The notes under the pieces: model-generated
What the model was told of the DNA's origin: nothing
Databases searched by the model: none
Seen by the model: the letters and a program-made list of their open reading frames with translations, nothing else
In this document: positions 11,395 to 21,361 of the stretch, piece by piece
Layout of the letters: every line of letters starts with the position of its first letter
How positions within the stretch are numbered: position 1 is the first letter of the stretch
Assembly: GCA_028554645.1 (NCBI GenBank)
Contig: JAQOOI010000070.1
Coordinates: 1,364,001 to 1,428,000 of the forward strand
Source: Omphalotus guepiniiformis
Lineage: Eukaryota > Basidiomycota > Agaricomycetes > Agaricales > Omphalotaceae
Reading direction: 5' to 3'
DNA length: 64,000 nucleotides
Translations under genes and position numbers: made by a program

Positions 11395-12936
11395 TCAAGG
11401 ACGGACTTCAACAGATACACAGACGCCATCCTGTGATAGTCCCTCTATTTCTCCCAACTTGTCGCTGAACGACTGGGGAAGAGGTTCACTGTTTGATAGC
11501 CGCCAACGGAGCTTGAATTCTCTCAGGCAGCTCATCCGGCCATCCAATACATCAGGAGAGCTAAGGCGCCGCCTCGCTGTCAATGTCGAAGCGTGCTCGA
11601 GAATTGAATCAGAAGTGTCTACCAATATTCTTTCAAACCTACTGGAGCTGCCCATGCGAACCTTCAAGGCGAATCTCGCCAGTCTCGGTACCAAGAGAGT
11701 GTCACAAGCCAAGCCATCTATCCATTCATATCCGTCAAACGAATTTTCCTCGCATTGTTGAACATCTACCAAGAGATACTCGAGACGAGGAAGAGCTGCC
11801 AGGACGTCCTTGAATCGGTACATGCTGTTAGATGAGCCATCGACCTCTCTGAGGGAGAGAGTCTGGAGAGATTGGGAGCACTGGGCAAGCATTGCCAAAA
11901 ATATTCCGTACTCAGTGTCCTTCCAGTAGCGGCCAAAATCTGGAAAATGAAGTGAAATCAAAGAAGGCAGATACAAAGCAGGAGTTGGGTAGCGGACCCA
12001 CCGACCAAAATCAAGGGTTGTGAGGGATGTCAAGGAGAATTTGGACCCAAAATAGTTTGAAATGTCATTGTAGCCATTGTAGTCTTTGATTGTTAAACTT
12101 TTTAATGAGGTGCAACGATTAAGCAATTCCATATCTGCCAAAGAGACTTGTTTTGATAACACAAGGCTTTTCAATTGTGCATAGGGTAGTTGATAGAGTG
12201 TCGGACGATAGGGCAAGCTTACAGCTCGCAATTTCGGGGCATCCTTGAATACACGCAGGCATTTAGCTAGCATCGTGCAATCTTTACGCTCATAAGAATC
12301 GATGTCCAGGGACTGTAGAGCAGGAAACCCAAACTAAGGCAGCAAGCACAAAGCATATTCCGATAGGGGTCGAATCATTAGGGGGACACGATACCATCGA
12401 TGGCATTCATCTGCAAGCATACGGAATATATCCTGGACGATTTCGACATCAGCGTGAGGCAGGTGCTTGTTCCTAAAATATGATGCTGGGTCGAATTGCA
12501 ATTCAAATGTCAGAGGTTCATTTCTGGACCTCCTCAGGTAAAGACGTAAGGAGCCTCGAATCACAGGGGGCGGAGAATAGGGAATAGTGGGAGTAAACGC
12601 CACACGAAAAAAGGCCCAAATACGAGAGTGTGAGAGGGTGAGCATCCGCCAGAAAGAACACGTCCTCGAGAAAGTGACTGCAGGCGTCTCAGCGACGTAG
12701 CGGTCAATGACTGCAGGATCTTTGCAGACCTCAGTGAATATCTCCAGAAGAATTTCCGATGGAAGTGTTTGGATAGAAGCCTTCGACGAGAGATTTTGTT
12801 GATCCTGCTGAAATCGCTGCTGTTCGCTCAAATCGGCAGTTTGTATGTCACTAGGATAGTCTAAGTCTCGCTCCGCGAGTTCGACCTCGTCAAGTACATC
12901 TGCGGCATTTGATTCAAAGATAGCTAGATTCTCCAT
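11395..12936 (-). pseudogene. F-box protein gene interrupted by an in-frame TAG
   Basis: One open frame starting MENLAIFESN runs from 12936 and stops at a TAG (12336-12334). The same frame reopens at once and continues to 11395, so the locus would encode about 512 residues but for one codon. The F-box lies at about residues 55-105: IQTLPSEILLEIF, then TFSRTCSFWRMLTL, typical of Agaricomycete F-box/LRR-like proteins. The second part has repeating hydrophobic strand-helix stretches (KSLTIKDY, TTLDFGRW, LPSLISLHFPDF, LQTLSLREVDG). F-box proteins recruit substrates to SCF ubiquitin ligases. The stop replaces a codon between CLLP and FGFPALQSLDI, and no GT-AG intron removes it. It may be a recent pseudogene, a readthrough site or a sequence error. 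Confidence 0.7.
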
Positions 12937-13573
12937 GAGACGAGGTTCATCCGGACTAGAAAAGAGATCTGGAGAAGTGCCGTCTTTATATTCTGCTCCA
13001 GGTCAGCATCAGGCCAGCAGAGAGAAGAACACCTACCAAGCATTGGGGAAGTCATCGTTTGGTATAAAGAGTCAAGTGAACCGCGTTTTGAATTTCCCAT
13101 GTGGTGAACGGTCATATGACGAGCGCGTCACAGTCTCATAGATCTCTTAACTCACAATCGTACTCTATCGTAGTTCAACACTACTTCAAGGTATACAATG
13201 CAATGCTATATTGAATGAAATGCTGATGGTGATTATGTGCTACAATGAACCTATGAATGAATAGTACAAGTGGATTGTTGAAATCCGAAAAAACTGCTAC
13301 GATAATTTTATTTTCCACCCTCACAAGCCCAACCCCCCGCGACGTGCCCAGAAATGGTTCAGGTTCCCAATCATAAGTGAAGTGAAGAAACCCCGAGTCC
13401 CTCGCAAATCTACACTGGGAAGGGCAAAAGCCTAGCAAAAACTCAGCGTGCCCATTAGAAAGATCCACCCACACATAACCGTCAACGCATGTATAGAGAA
13501 ATTTTTTGAATTATCTCCAACCATTAAGTTAACGAGACTGGCGGGCGCTGTTGAAGCGCAGAGTTAAGACAAT
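12937..13573. other. intergenic between F-box gene and MET6
   Basis: Upstream region of the F-box gene and 3' flank of MET6, both on the minus strand. Short frames at 12924-13115 and 13181-13474 lack recognisable domains, and I found no splice plan joining them to a gene. Confidence 0.45.
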
Positions 13574-16202
13574 TTAGGCATAGGTCTCCCGAGCCCAGCG
13601 TGCAGCTTGGACAAGGTTAACGAGGGACGCCTCAGTCTCTTTCCACCCACGAGTCTTCAAACCACAGTCAGGGTTAACGAAGAGAAGAGACTGGTCGAGG
13701 ATCTGGAGCATAGACTTGAGACGACCTTGAATCTCAACATCTCCGGGAACACGAGGTGAGTGGACATCGTAGACACCAGGACCGATGCTGTTCGAGTAGC
13801 CGTAGTGCTGGAAGGTGTTGAGGAGCTTCATGTCACTCTTCGACGCTTCGATGGAGATGACATCAGCATCGAGACGCTGGATCTGAGGGAAAATGTCGTC
13901 GAAGTCGGAATAGCAGAAGTGAGAGTGTGTCTGAGTCTCATCCCTGACACCAGCAGTGGAAAGCTTGAAGGTGTTGCCAGCCCATTTGAGGTAGGCATCC
14001 CAGTCAGCGCGACGGAGAGGAAGCTATGACGCAAAGGGTTAGATTGAGAAAAGAACGCGTGCGACAAGGTGGTTACTTACACCCTCACGGAGAGCAGGCT
14101 CGTCGACTTGAATAGCCTTGATGCCAGCAGCCTCAAGATCGCAGACCTCATCACGAAGAGCAAGAGCCAACTGCTGAGCCTGAAGTTCACGGCTAATGTC
14201 GACACGAGGGAAGGACCAGTTGAGGATGGTGACAGGTCCAGTCAACATCCCCTTCATGGGCTTGCTGGTGATGCTCTGAGCGTATTGACTCCAGCGCACA
14301 GTCATCGGGGCCTTGCGGCTGACGTCAGAGACAACAATCGGGGGACGAACGTAACTAAGAAAATATATTTAGTATAGATGCTATCACATCACCGAAGATA
14401 GACACTCACCGAGAGCCGTAACTCTGCACCCAACCGTTCTGGGTGAATACGAAACCAGAAAGACGCTCTCCAAAGTATTGAACCATGTCATTACGCTCGG
14501 GCTCTCCGTGAACCAAAAGATCGAGACCAATCTTTTCCTGGAAACGGACAGCAGACTCGATCTCCTTCTTGATGAATTCATCGTACTCTTGCTCAGTGAT
14601 CTCGCCCTTGCCAAGCTTGGCACGTGCTTGACGGATTTCTTTGGTTTGCTGAAGAAGAGGATGTCAATTAGATCAACCTCATACGTGAAAAAAAAAGTTA
14701 GAAAGACGAACAGGGAAAGAACCAATGGTGGTGGTAGGGAACTTGGGAAGGTTGAGCGATTTCTGAGCCTCACGGCGAACAGCGAAGGGGTTTTTACGCT
14801 CGTACTGCTCGGGGCTGATGGATGCAACACGCTTGCGAACGGTGTCGTCAGAGTTTCTCTCGAACTCGCGGCGCTTAGTGATAGAGACACGGTTAGCCTC
14901 CAAAGCTGCGGCAATTTTGGCATCCTGAGAGCCAGAGGCGGCGGCAGCGATGACAGCCACCTCGGATGCTTTCTCGAGCGCGAATGAGAACCAGTCCTTC
15001 TGTTCAGCAGTAAGCTGGGTCTCAGAGTTGAGCGTGACGGGAATGTGGAGGAGGGTGCTGGCAGTGGCAACAATCACTCGGTCCTGACCAAGGGTTGACA
15101 CAGCCTTCTCAACTAGTTTGAGAGCAGCAGCGATGTCAGTCTTCCAGACACTACGACCAGAGACAACACCGAGGGACAAGATAATAGGAGTAGAACTGAC
15201 GGCGCTGACGGCCTTCTCTAGTTGCTCAGGAGCACGGTCAAGATCGATGTGAAGGCCGGCAATGGGGAGTTTGGCGAGGAAAGTCAAGTTAGACTCAAGA
15301 CGTCCGTAAAAGGTGGTGAGTAAGATTTTGGGGGCAACAGACACAAGCTCAGGATAAGCAGATAGGTATTGGGACTCGAAGCTGGAACCCCCGTCTGTGA
15401 CCAAGATTGGCTCATCAAGCTGGACCCACTCGACACCAGCAGCCTTAAGCTCGCTCAGGAGCTGCTTGTAGACTGGAAGGAGCTTAGGGAGGAGAGAGAT
15501 GGGCTCGAAACCAGCCTTTGCCTCCTTGGATGGCTTGCTGAGAGCGAGGTAGGTGATGGGACCAAGGACTACAGGACGGGTGGTAATTCCGAGGGCCTTG
15601 GCTTCCTTAAACTCCTCTAGGGGCTTGTTGAAGTTGAGTTTGAACTGCACCTCATCATCGAGTTCAGGGACGAGGAAGTGGTAATTGGAGTCAAACCTGA
15701 GATCAGATCAGCTTCAAAAGATAGTGCGCACAAGCGTGTTACTTACCACTTCTTCATCTCACCAGCAGGGACATCAACACCATCAGCCTGGCGACCACGA
15801 GCCATGGCAAAGTAAGTGTCCAAAGCAGAGAGGCCCTGCCCTTGGTACCTCTTAGGGATAGCGTTGAAGGCAGCAGAGTGGTCGAGAACATGGTCATAAA
15901 GAGAGAAATCGCCGCTGGGTGGAAAATCAGATGATCGATCAAATGCAAAAAAATGGAGAAAGATATTACCTAGGGATGTAGTCAACACCGCGCTGCTTAA
16001 GCTCGGTCCAGTTGGTCTTCTTCACAGTAGCAGAGACCTTGGTGACTTCGTCGGCCGATACTTTTCCAGCCCAGTACGCTTCTACGACTTTTTTGATCTC
16101 ACGGTTCCCACCTGAATATACGCTGATCAGGACCACGATACTCATGACCTAACAGCAAGACTCACCGATGCGAGGGAAACCAAGAACGCTAGAAGCGACC
16201 AT
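13574..16202 (-). CDS. MET6: cobalamin-independent methionine synthase
   Basis: Transfers a methyl group from 5-methyltetrahydropteroyl-triglutamate to homocysteine, the last step of methionine synthesis, in the cytosol. Seven exons: 16202-16166, 16111-15970, 15914-15747, 15696-14712, 14648-14410, 14354-14081 and 14023-13574. All introns are GT-AG and the total is 764 residues, the usual family length. The N-terminus [13 protein letters not shown] is characteristic. The C-terminal half shows [56 protein letters not shown] and [11 protein letters not shown]. Zinc-site residues are visible in the HFCYSDF motif (His-x-Cys) and in NPDCGLKTR near the end. No defect is seen. A MITE lies 230 bp upstream of the start. 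Confidence 0.97.
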
Positions 16203-16435
16203 TTTGAAGAAAGATATTGGGTGGAAGGTGGATAGAAAGATGGATGAAAGTGGGGGGAGGTGAAGACAAAATCCTATCGATGAGCAGGGATTAAATATGA
16301 GGTTTATGTAATATTTCAAGCTCAGCCAAAGATGCAAAAGCACGCCAGATATAATCGGCAGCGACCTCTAAAAACTACCCTGGGTTACCTTGGTCTGTGT
16401 CGTATTCAGAGACGCATCTACCACCGCTAAAAGTA

Positions 16436-17015
16436 CTATGGTGATCAGAGAATTGCAACTTTTTGAGAAATCCTTTTTTGTATCTTCCTCTCAGGCCTAT
16501 TCTCTTAAGTATCTTCATAGAATCATTATTTGACCTCTAAAACCCTTAACCTGAATTTCTGGGATTTTTCTATGAGGATGTGCTTGTGTCAGACAGTGTT
16601 TAAGCAGGAACAGGGAATTGCAATCACGCTGTCACGGCCACATCCACCCGCGTCAGAGAGCATTGACTTTTTCCATAATCCTGTATGTATACCACCTTCT
16701 GCCTGTCGTGCCACCTTGAGAACCGGAACATGGACTGGTAATGTATACTTTCAGATGTCTATGTAATTTTATGGGCAATCCTATTAATGTAATCCTCTAT
16801 ATCAGAGAATGTCACACCTCAAAGTCACGCTTCCCGAGCAGTAATATGGGTCTCATTCACTTTCCTCGACACATTGTCGTGTTTTTATTTGAGAAATAGT
16901 TTCCAATGCATCCAATAAGACTTACAAAAAATTGACGAAGCACAGAAGTTGGTAGATGTGGAAATATTCACGAAGTTGCACATCTCTGTGCATTGCAATT
17001 CTCTGATCACCATAG
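16436..17015. mobile_element. MITE with 23-bp terminal inverted repeats and TA target duplication
   Basis: A 580-bp element. The left end begins CTATGGTGATCAGAG at 16436, and the right end is its exact reverse complement ending at 17015. The perfect repeat is 23 bp (25 with the flanking TA). A TA dinucleotide flanks both ends (16434-16435 and 17016-17017), the target duplication of Tc1/mariner elements. No open frame resembling a transposase lies inside, so it is non-autonomous. It sits upstream of MET6. I see no second copy in this window. Confidence 0.72.
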
Positions 17016-17269
17016 TAAAGTGAGTTCTTTTTACACTTGTCGGTTTATCTATCTCAGTATCATCTGTATATCCTTATTACAAGATTGAGTCTCAAACCTA
17101 CAACATTTAAATATTTCAAAGCAATTCGCAATTCGAGGAAAGAGAGTTCGGACCACCCTGCAATTGGAAGCACGTCTATTCAATTGGATCAACTCGAGAA
17201 TCCTGCAAGAAGTGGGGCTAGTTTGCCGATATCGATACCGAAGTAATTGTACTGGGTCCGCTGTCAGGA

Positions 17270-17593
17270 GTTCCTTCTGTGACTAGCATAGAATGCTCGT
17301 TCATACAGTATCATCGATTCATCGAAATTGGAAAAATCCATACAGACGCCATTGTTGACACCAGCAGCACAGAAAAGTAGGTCGCTTTCTCCAAATGCTT
17401 GTGCCAATACAAAATCTCGGTCAGGGTCGAGTCTAGCAACGGGAGCTGATAGCCCTAGGAGTTAGAATGGGAGGCAGCTTTCTCGTCGGAAAACTTTAAA
17501 GAGAAGTCATGCAACAAGTACATTCAGTGGAATACCACCGAGATGTGATACTTTGGGTCCAATCGATGAACTCGCTTTAAGACTGTGATGCCG
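17270..17593 (-). pseudogene. relic of two exons of an unrecognised gene
   Basis: Reading the minus strand, 17593-17520 encodes a stretch with RVHRLDPKYHISVVFH and then an in-frame TGA. After an intron-like segment (GTACTT ... CTCCTAG), 17454-17285 is open again and encodes APVARLDPDRDFVLAQAFG, then ESDLLFCAAGVNNG. Composition and splice signals look coding, but there is no start codon, the first piece is broken and I do not recognise the family. It lies just past the 3' end of the 17744-18496 gene and may be an old separate gene. Confidence 0.35.
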
Positions 17594-17743
17594 TATCTAA
17601 TGTCTGCTTAAACGGACAGTCGAAGTGAAACATCGTCGCTGGGAGAATGAAGACACGCGATAATGAGATCTTGGAGAACAGGAGAAAAGCTGAGGAACGA
17701 TAATACTTCTATCGTATATGAAAGTAAATTAGTATACTAACGA

Positions 17744-18496
17744 TTACAGATAGAGAACCTCAGAATCAAGATCAATAATCTCGCCATCTTCGTCGCGTCT
17801 GACTTGCTGCGGGACATACAGATCTCTTTCTCTCGCTGTAAGAATGGGGAATATGAATGACTTTGTTCGACGATCGCCGTTGTCCGTCGAGTAATGAACT
17901 CGGATTCTGGCACCACCAGGGACCTTCAAAACCCTGCACTCACCCCACATCTGACCAAATCCTAGGGCAGTGACCCTGATATTCTCAGAGTACCAGTCGA
18001 TGCACTGGCTGGGTTTGCATCCTGGGCGACCGATGTAAAAGGTGTAAGTGCCCTGTGGATAGTAGGACGGCACATCGAGGTGAAAGAATACTTTAATGTT
18101 GTCAAACTCGAAAGTGCGACATTCGACATTTTCCGGAGGGCAGACAGCCTGAGGAATGACAAGTTAAGAATCTCCCGGAACAAAAACAAAAGGATTGGAC
18201 GTACCCCAAGAATGGCAGGACCTTGCTTTTTCAAGTCCTCCTCACATTTATATATATATTCGAGTGCCTCTTCCTCCGAGTTGTGCTCGAGAGTCAAGGC
18301 CGCCATTAGATTAGCCCTCTCCACCTCCGTCAAAGGTTGTTCCTCCAACGTCTTCTTCGGCACACGAAAGTGTGCTATAACTGTGCCGCACGAATCCGCC
18401 ATGCCTGGTGGCAGACGATCAATGAATTCGTCCTAAGCAATAGTCAGTACGCTACCGGTGGTATAATGTGCCAAGGAGTCGACTCACAGGCGACAT
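17744..18496 (-). CDS. hypothetical protein with a 9-nt first exon
   Basis: Three exons on the minus strand: 18496-18488 (ATGTCGCCT), 18432-18205 and 18148-17744, giving 213 residues. All introns are GT-AG. The tiny first exon is chosen because it joins in frame to DEFIDRLPPGMADSCGTV; the internal Met in that sequence is a fallback start. The N-terminal half is helical and acidic (TEVERANLMAALTL, EEEALEYIYKCEEDLKK). The C-terminal half looks like beta strands with aromatic residues (GTYTFYIGRPGCKPSQC, GECRVLKVPGGARIRVHYS) and ends EIIDLDSEVLYL. There is no signal peptide, membrane segment or recognised domain. The conserved-looking structure argues for a real gene, but I cannot name a function. 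Confidence 0.6.
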
Positions 18497-18562
18497 TGTC
18501 TTCGTGTTACTGCGATTGGCAACAGCCGACATTCTCTTCGTGTTTCTGCGAGTGGCAGCACG
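18491..18562. repeat. two 36-bp tandem repeats over a start codon
   Basis: Units 18491-18526 and 18527-18562 both begin CGACATT and share TCTTCGTGTT, CTGCGA and TGGCA with few differences. The first unit contains the start codon and first exon (18488-18496) of the minus-strand gene, so the duplication also gives a second ATG-containing copy upstream. Confidence 0.7.
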
Positions 18563-18802
18563 GGAGATGATGATTAGGAGCAAGTAAATTGGGCGATTAT
18601 TCGAGACATTTGAAAAGACACAATAGAGTGTTGACTCAACTGGCGGCTCCGTACGAAAAGACCTACGAACCCGGACCTACGACACTGTAGCTCAATTTTG
18701 AACGTGGCTAGTAACTTGCGCGAGAGGTTTTGTGGAGGCTATCCCGGATCCGTACGTACGCTGATTCGCTGAAGTGCTTGCAATTAGATGCTCGCGAGGA
18801 TC

Positions 18803-18810
18803 TATAAATA
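18803..18810 (+). promoter_or_regulatory. TATA box of the 18855 gene
   Basis: TATAAATA lies 45-52 nt before the chosen ATG of the intronless gene, in a region that otherwise lacks coding features. Confidence 0.5.
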
Positions 18811-18854
18811 CAGGACGTGCCAATGTTGGTCCTTCGCTTTCGACTTCCATCATC

Positions 18855-19382
18855 ATGATGATTGTTTTTGAGGATAACCAGATTCTAAACTCTTCGGGCA
18901 CCCTCAATTTTCCACAAGTACAGAACGATATCTACTTCGATCCAGTGCAGCTCGCAGCTCCGGAGTGGGGTCAGCGAAGACTCATCGTCCAATCGCTAAA
19001 CTCATTCTCCGCCATTGCGTACATGGAACGTTGGCTCGGGAAGTGGTTCGTCGCCACCCACATGCCCGCTAATATCAAGGTTTCCACTCCTGACCTCGCC
19101 GACAAGAACCTCGATTTCAAGATACAAATCTCGCCAAATCTTCTTGTCAATCCTGATCTTGAAGGTCCAGTGGTCACTGGGTTTCTCTTGCCGTGGAACT
19201 TGAATTTGAAGATGACTTGCGACGGGCCTCCCGGTCCTGGTGCTGTAGGAATGTGGTACATTGCGCACGAGCCAAGACAAGACGACCAAGTATACATGAA
19301 CCCCATTCCCACCGCCCTTCCTGAACCCATCAAAGAATTGACCTGGGGGTTCGAATTCACCATTGGCATGTGGGGCCTCTAG
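18855..19382 (+). CDS. hypothetical intronless protein, 175 residues
   Basis: A single open frame, unusual among these intron-dense genes. The frame is open to 18774, but the start MMIVFEDNQ at 18855 is preferred because a TATA box lies about 50 nt upstream. The protein has many predicted beta strands (NDIYFDPVQL, RRLIVQSLNSF, KWFVATHMP, NLDFKIQISPNLL, LNLKMTCDGPPGP) and ends ELTWGFEFTIGMWGL. There is no signal peptide, clear membrane helix or family motif that I recognise. The strand-rich, Trp-containing layout could suit a small sandwich fold, but that is inference only. Convergent with the 17744-18496 gene's promoter, it may be a recently acquired or fast-evolving gene. Confidence 0.5.
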   Translation: MMIVFEDNQILNSSGTLNFPQVQNDIYFDPVQLAAPEWGQRRLIVQSLNSFSAIAYMERWLGKWFVATHMPANIKVSTPDLADKNLDFKIQISPNLLVNPDLEGPVVTGFLLPWNLNLKMTCDGPPGPGAVGMWYIAHEPRQDDQVYMNPIPTALPEPIKELTWGFEFTIGMWGL

Positions 19383-19763
19383 CTACAAGTCAAGCATTTC
19401 AAGCCTTCTCATAATCAAGACACTCACGACTTGCTGTATAGCCCTGCTCACGACTGCCTATTCCTTTATTCCTTATTCCTTGACGAACCAGACTGAAGAC
19501 TAGAAGACTGTAGGGAGGGCGGCAGTAGATACTAGCAATGCGGAAAATGATCAATGAATGGGTAGAGGTGGCGGGCAATTACATTGCATCAGGTTCGGAG
19601 GGAATTACTCAATCTGTAACACTATTCCACTGAATGTACCTACCAGTCACGCTCACAGTGACTACGCTTCTCAAGGCTTCTCACTCGCTCTCCATTGAAC
19701 TCAGATTGCATCTACAAATGATTGCGCCAAGGTTCTCAATAACTCAATCTTTTGTCAAGCAGA
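19383..19763. other. intergenic, promoter of the antiporter gene
   Basis: Between two plus-strand genes. No further coding sequence or repeat is recognised. Confidence 0.4.
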
Positions 19764-21188
19764 ATGGTCGCGTTCGAAGTACCAAATATCCCTGTCCTTC
19801 TGACAGTGTCTTCGCTACTCTTCTTGTTGAACGTAGCTGAAGCACTGTTTTCCTATCTTCTGGAGGCAGGTCTCATCGGCTCCATGGCCATAGGAATCAT
19901 CTTTGGTCCAGAGGTATCAAATATCGTTCCTGAATTCGTTGAGAGAACGTTTCTCGTTCTAGGATACATCGGTCTCGTACTTCTCGTCTTCGAAGCAGGA
20001 CTTGACACCAATCTATCTCTCCTGTATCCAAATATTGCTCTCTCGCTCGTTGTTGGTGGTACCGGAATCGTACTTCCTATCGTTTTCTCGATTTTGGTTC
20101 TTCATTTCGGATACGAGTATACCGTTCTAGTGGGCTTTGCCGCAGGCGCGTCGTTGAGTTCCACGTCATTGGGAACGACACTCGCGTTGCTAAAGCCAGA
20201 ACTGAGGCAGACAAAGATGGGAGTGGTTTTGCTCAGTGCTGCTCTCTTTGACGATGTCGTTGGTCTTGTTATCGCTGCTATCATCTCAGACTTGTCTTCT
20301 AGTGCTTCGTCTGTTGAGTCCATCAGCTGGCAAGCAATCGTCAGACCAATTCTCGTATCAATTGCTTTCACTGTCGGCGCCGGGGTTTTGATCTGGACTG
20401 GAAGGTTGCTGTTTCAAAGAATACCTTTGCGTTGGAGTCACTTGTTGTATGAAGGTCGAACTCAAGTCTTATTCATCGTGCTAGCGATCACAGGTTCAGT
20501 CGCAGCGGCCAATTACGCAGGAACAAGCGAACTTTACGGAGCATATCTCGCCGGAGTATCTATTGCTCAAACACTCATCCATCCTCCCAACGTCGCTACA
20601 GACCCAGCTGAGGTTCAAAAAGGCTCATTTGCCTCAACGACTCTAACTAGCGGAACTTATTCTCCCCACCTGGCGTTCACCGTATACCTCCGTCCCATCC
20701 TCGAGCACATGCTATCGCCGATATTCTTTTCATCTATAGGCTCTTCTCTACCCATTCGTTCACTTGGTTCGATAAATGGATCGTCGAGAGTCGTTTGGCG
20801 AGGCTGGGTATATGCACTACTAATGGTCGTTGCCAAAGCACTTACAGGATTTTGGTTTCTTATCTGGCCTGACCATATCCAATGGGGCTGTTGGATCCGC
20901 TGTAAAAGAGGACGCCGAAATATTAGCTCTGTGGGGCAGACTCCAACTGCATCTACTCCGACCCAAGGTCGCGTTCTTTCTCGAATGAAATCTGCGGTTT
21001 TGCTTGGCTCTGCGATGGTGGCTAGAGGCGAGATAGCGCTCATTGTCGCACAACTTGCTCGACCGCTGTTGACGAGAGACTCTGAAGAGCCTTTCGCAGT
21101 GGTAATTTGGGCCATTCTGGTTGATACTATTGGCGGTGCTTTATGTGTAGGATTACTTTTGCGTAGGGAGGCAAAACTGCAAACATAG
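19764..21188 (+). CDS. sodium (cation)/proton antiporter, CPA family
   Basis: An intronless gene of 474 residues, starting MVAFEVPNIPVL; the frame extends a few codons further only through a TTG. About 12 hydrophobic helices match the Na+/H+ exchanger domain. Visible marks are MAIGIIFGPEV, LLVFEAGLDTNLSLL, GASLSSTSLGTTLALL and the aspartate pair LFDDVVGLVIAA near residue 163, the ion-binding site in this superfamily. The final helices include MVARGEIALIVAQ and VIWAILVDTIGGALC. Such proteins exchange Na+ or K+ for H+ across plasma or organelle membranes. Absence of introns is notable next to IDP1 with nine exons; old loss of introns or transfer are both possible. The exact subfamily is not resolved by eye. 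Confidence 0.82.
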   Translation: MVAFEVPNIPVLLTVSSLLFLLNVAEALFSYLLEAGLIGSMAIGIIFGPEVSNIVPEFVERTFLVLGYIGLVLLVFEAGLDTNLSLLYPNIALSLVVGGTGIVLPIVFSILVLHFGYEYTVLVGFAAGASLSSTSLGTTLALLKPELRQTKMGVVLLSAALFDDVVGLVIAAIISDLSSSASSVESISWQAIVRPILVSIAFTVGAGVLIWTGRLLFQRIPLRWSHLLYEGRTQVLFIVLAITGSVAAANYAGTSELYGAYLAGVSIAQTLIHPPNVATDPAEVQKGSFASTTLTSGTYSPHLAFTVYLRPILEHMLSPIFFSSIGSSLPIRSLGSINGSSRVVWRGWVYALLMVVAKALTGFWFLIWPDHIQWGCWIRCKRGRRNISSVGQTPTASTPTQGRVLSRMKSAVLLGSAMVARGEIALIVAQLARPLLTRDSEEPFAVVIWAILVDTIGGALCVGLLLRREAKLQT

Positions 21189-21361
21189 AATTGACATCTG
21201 TGATGTCGTAGACCTGATATAAGTACAGAGAGCATCGAGCGCATAGGCTCAGGACTAGCAATGAACTTTAGTAATGGTATACAAATACATGCTGTCTGCT
21301 ACATGGTCCTTCCATAGATTCCCCCAGAGTTAGATTTGAAGAACGAGTTTAGATGTCGGGT

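Noticed and set aside
12273..12334. An intron that would remove the F-box gene's TAG.
   Set aside because: The only GT...AG pair spanning the TAG is 16 nt, too short for an intron; flanking frame is continuous without splicing.
14384..15073. Antisense or shifted frames within MET6.
   Set aside because: Low-complexity Ser/Leu shadows of the real exons.
19752..19763. TTG start extending the antiporter, and likewise 48823-48831 for the methyltransferase.
   Set aside because: Eukaryotic initiation at TTG is unlikely and a good ATG follows directly in each case.
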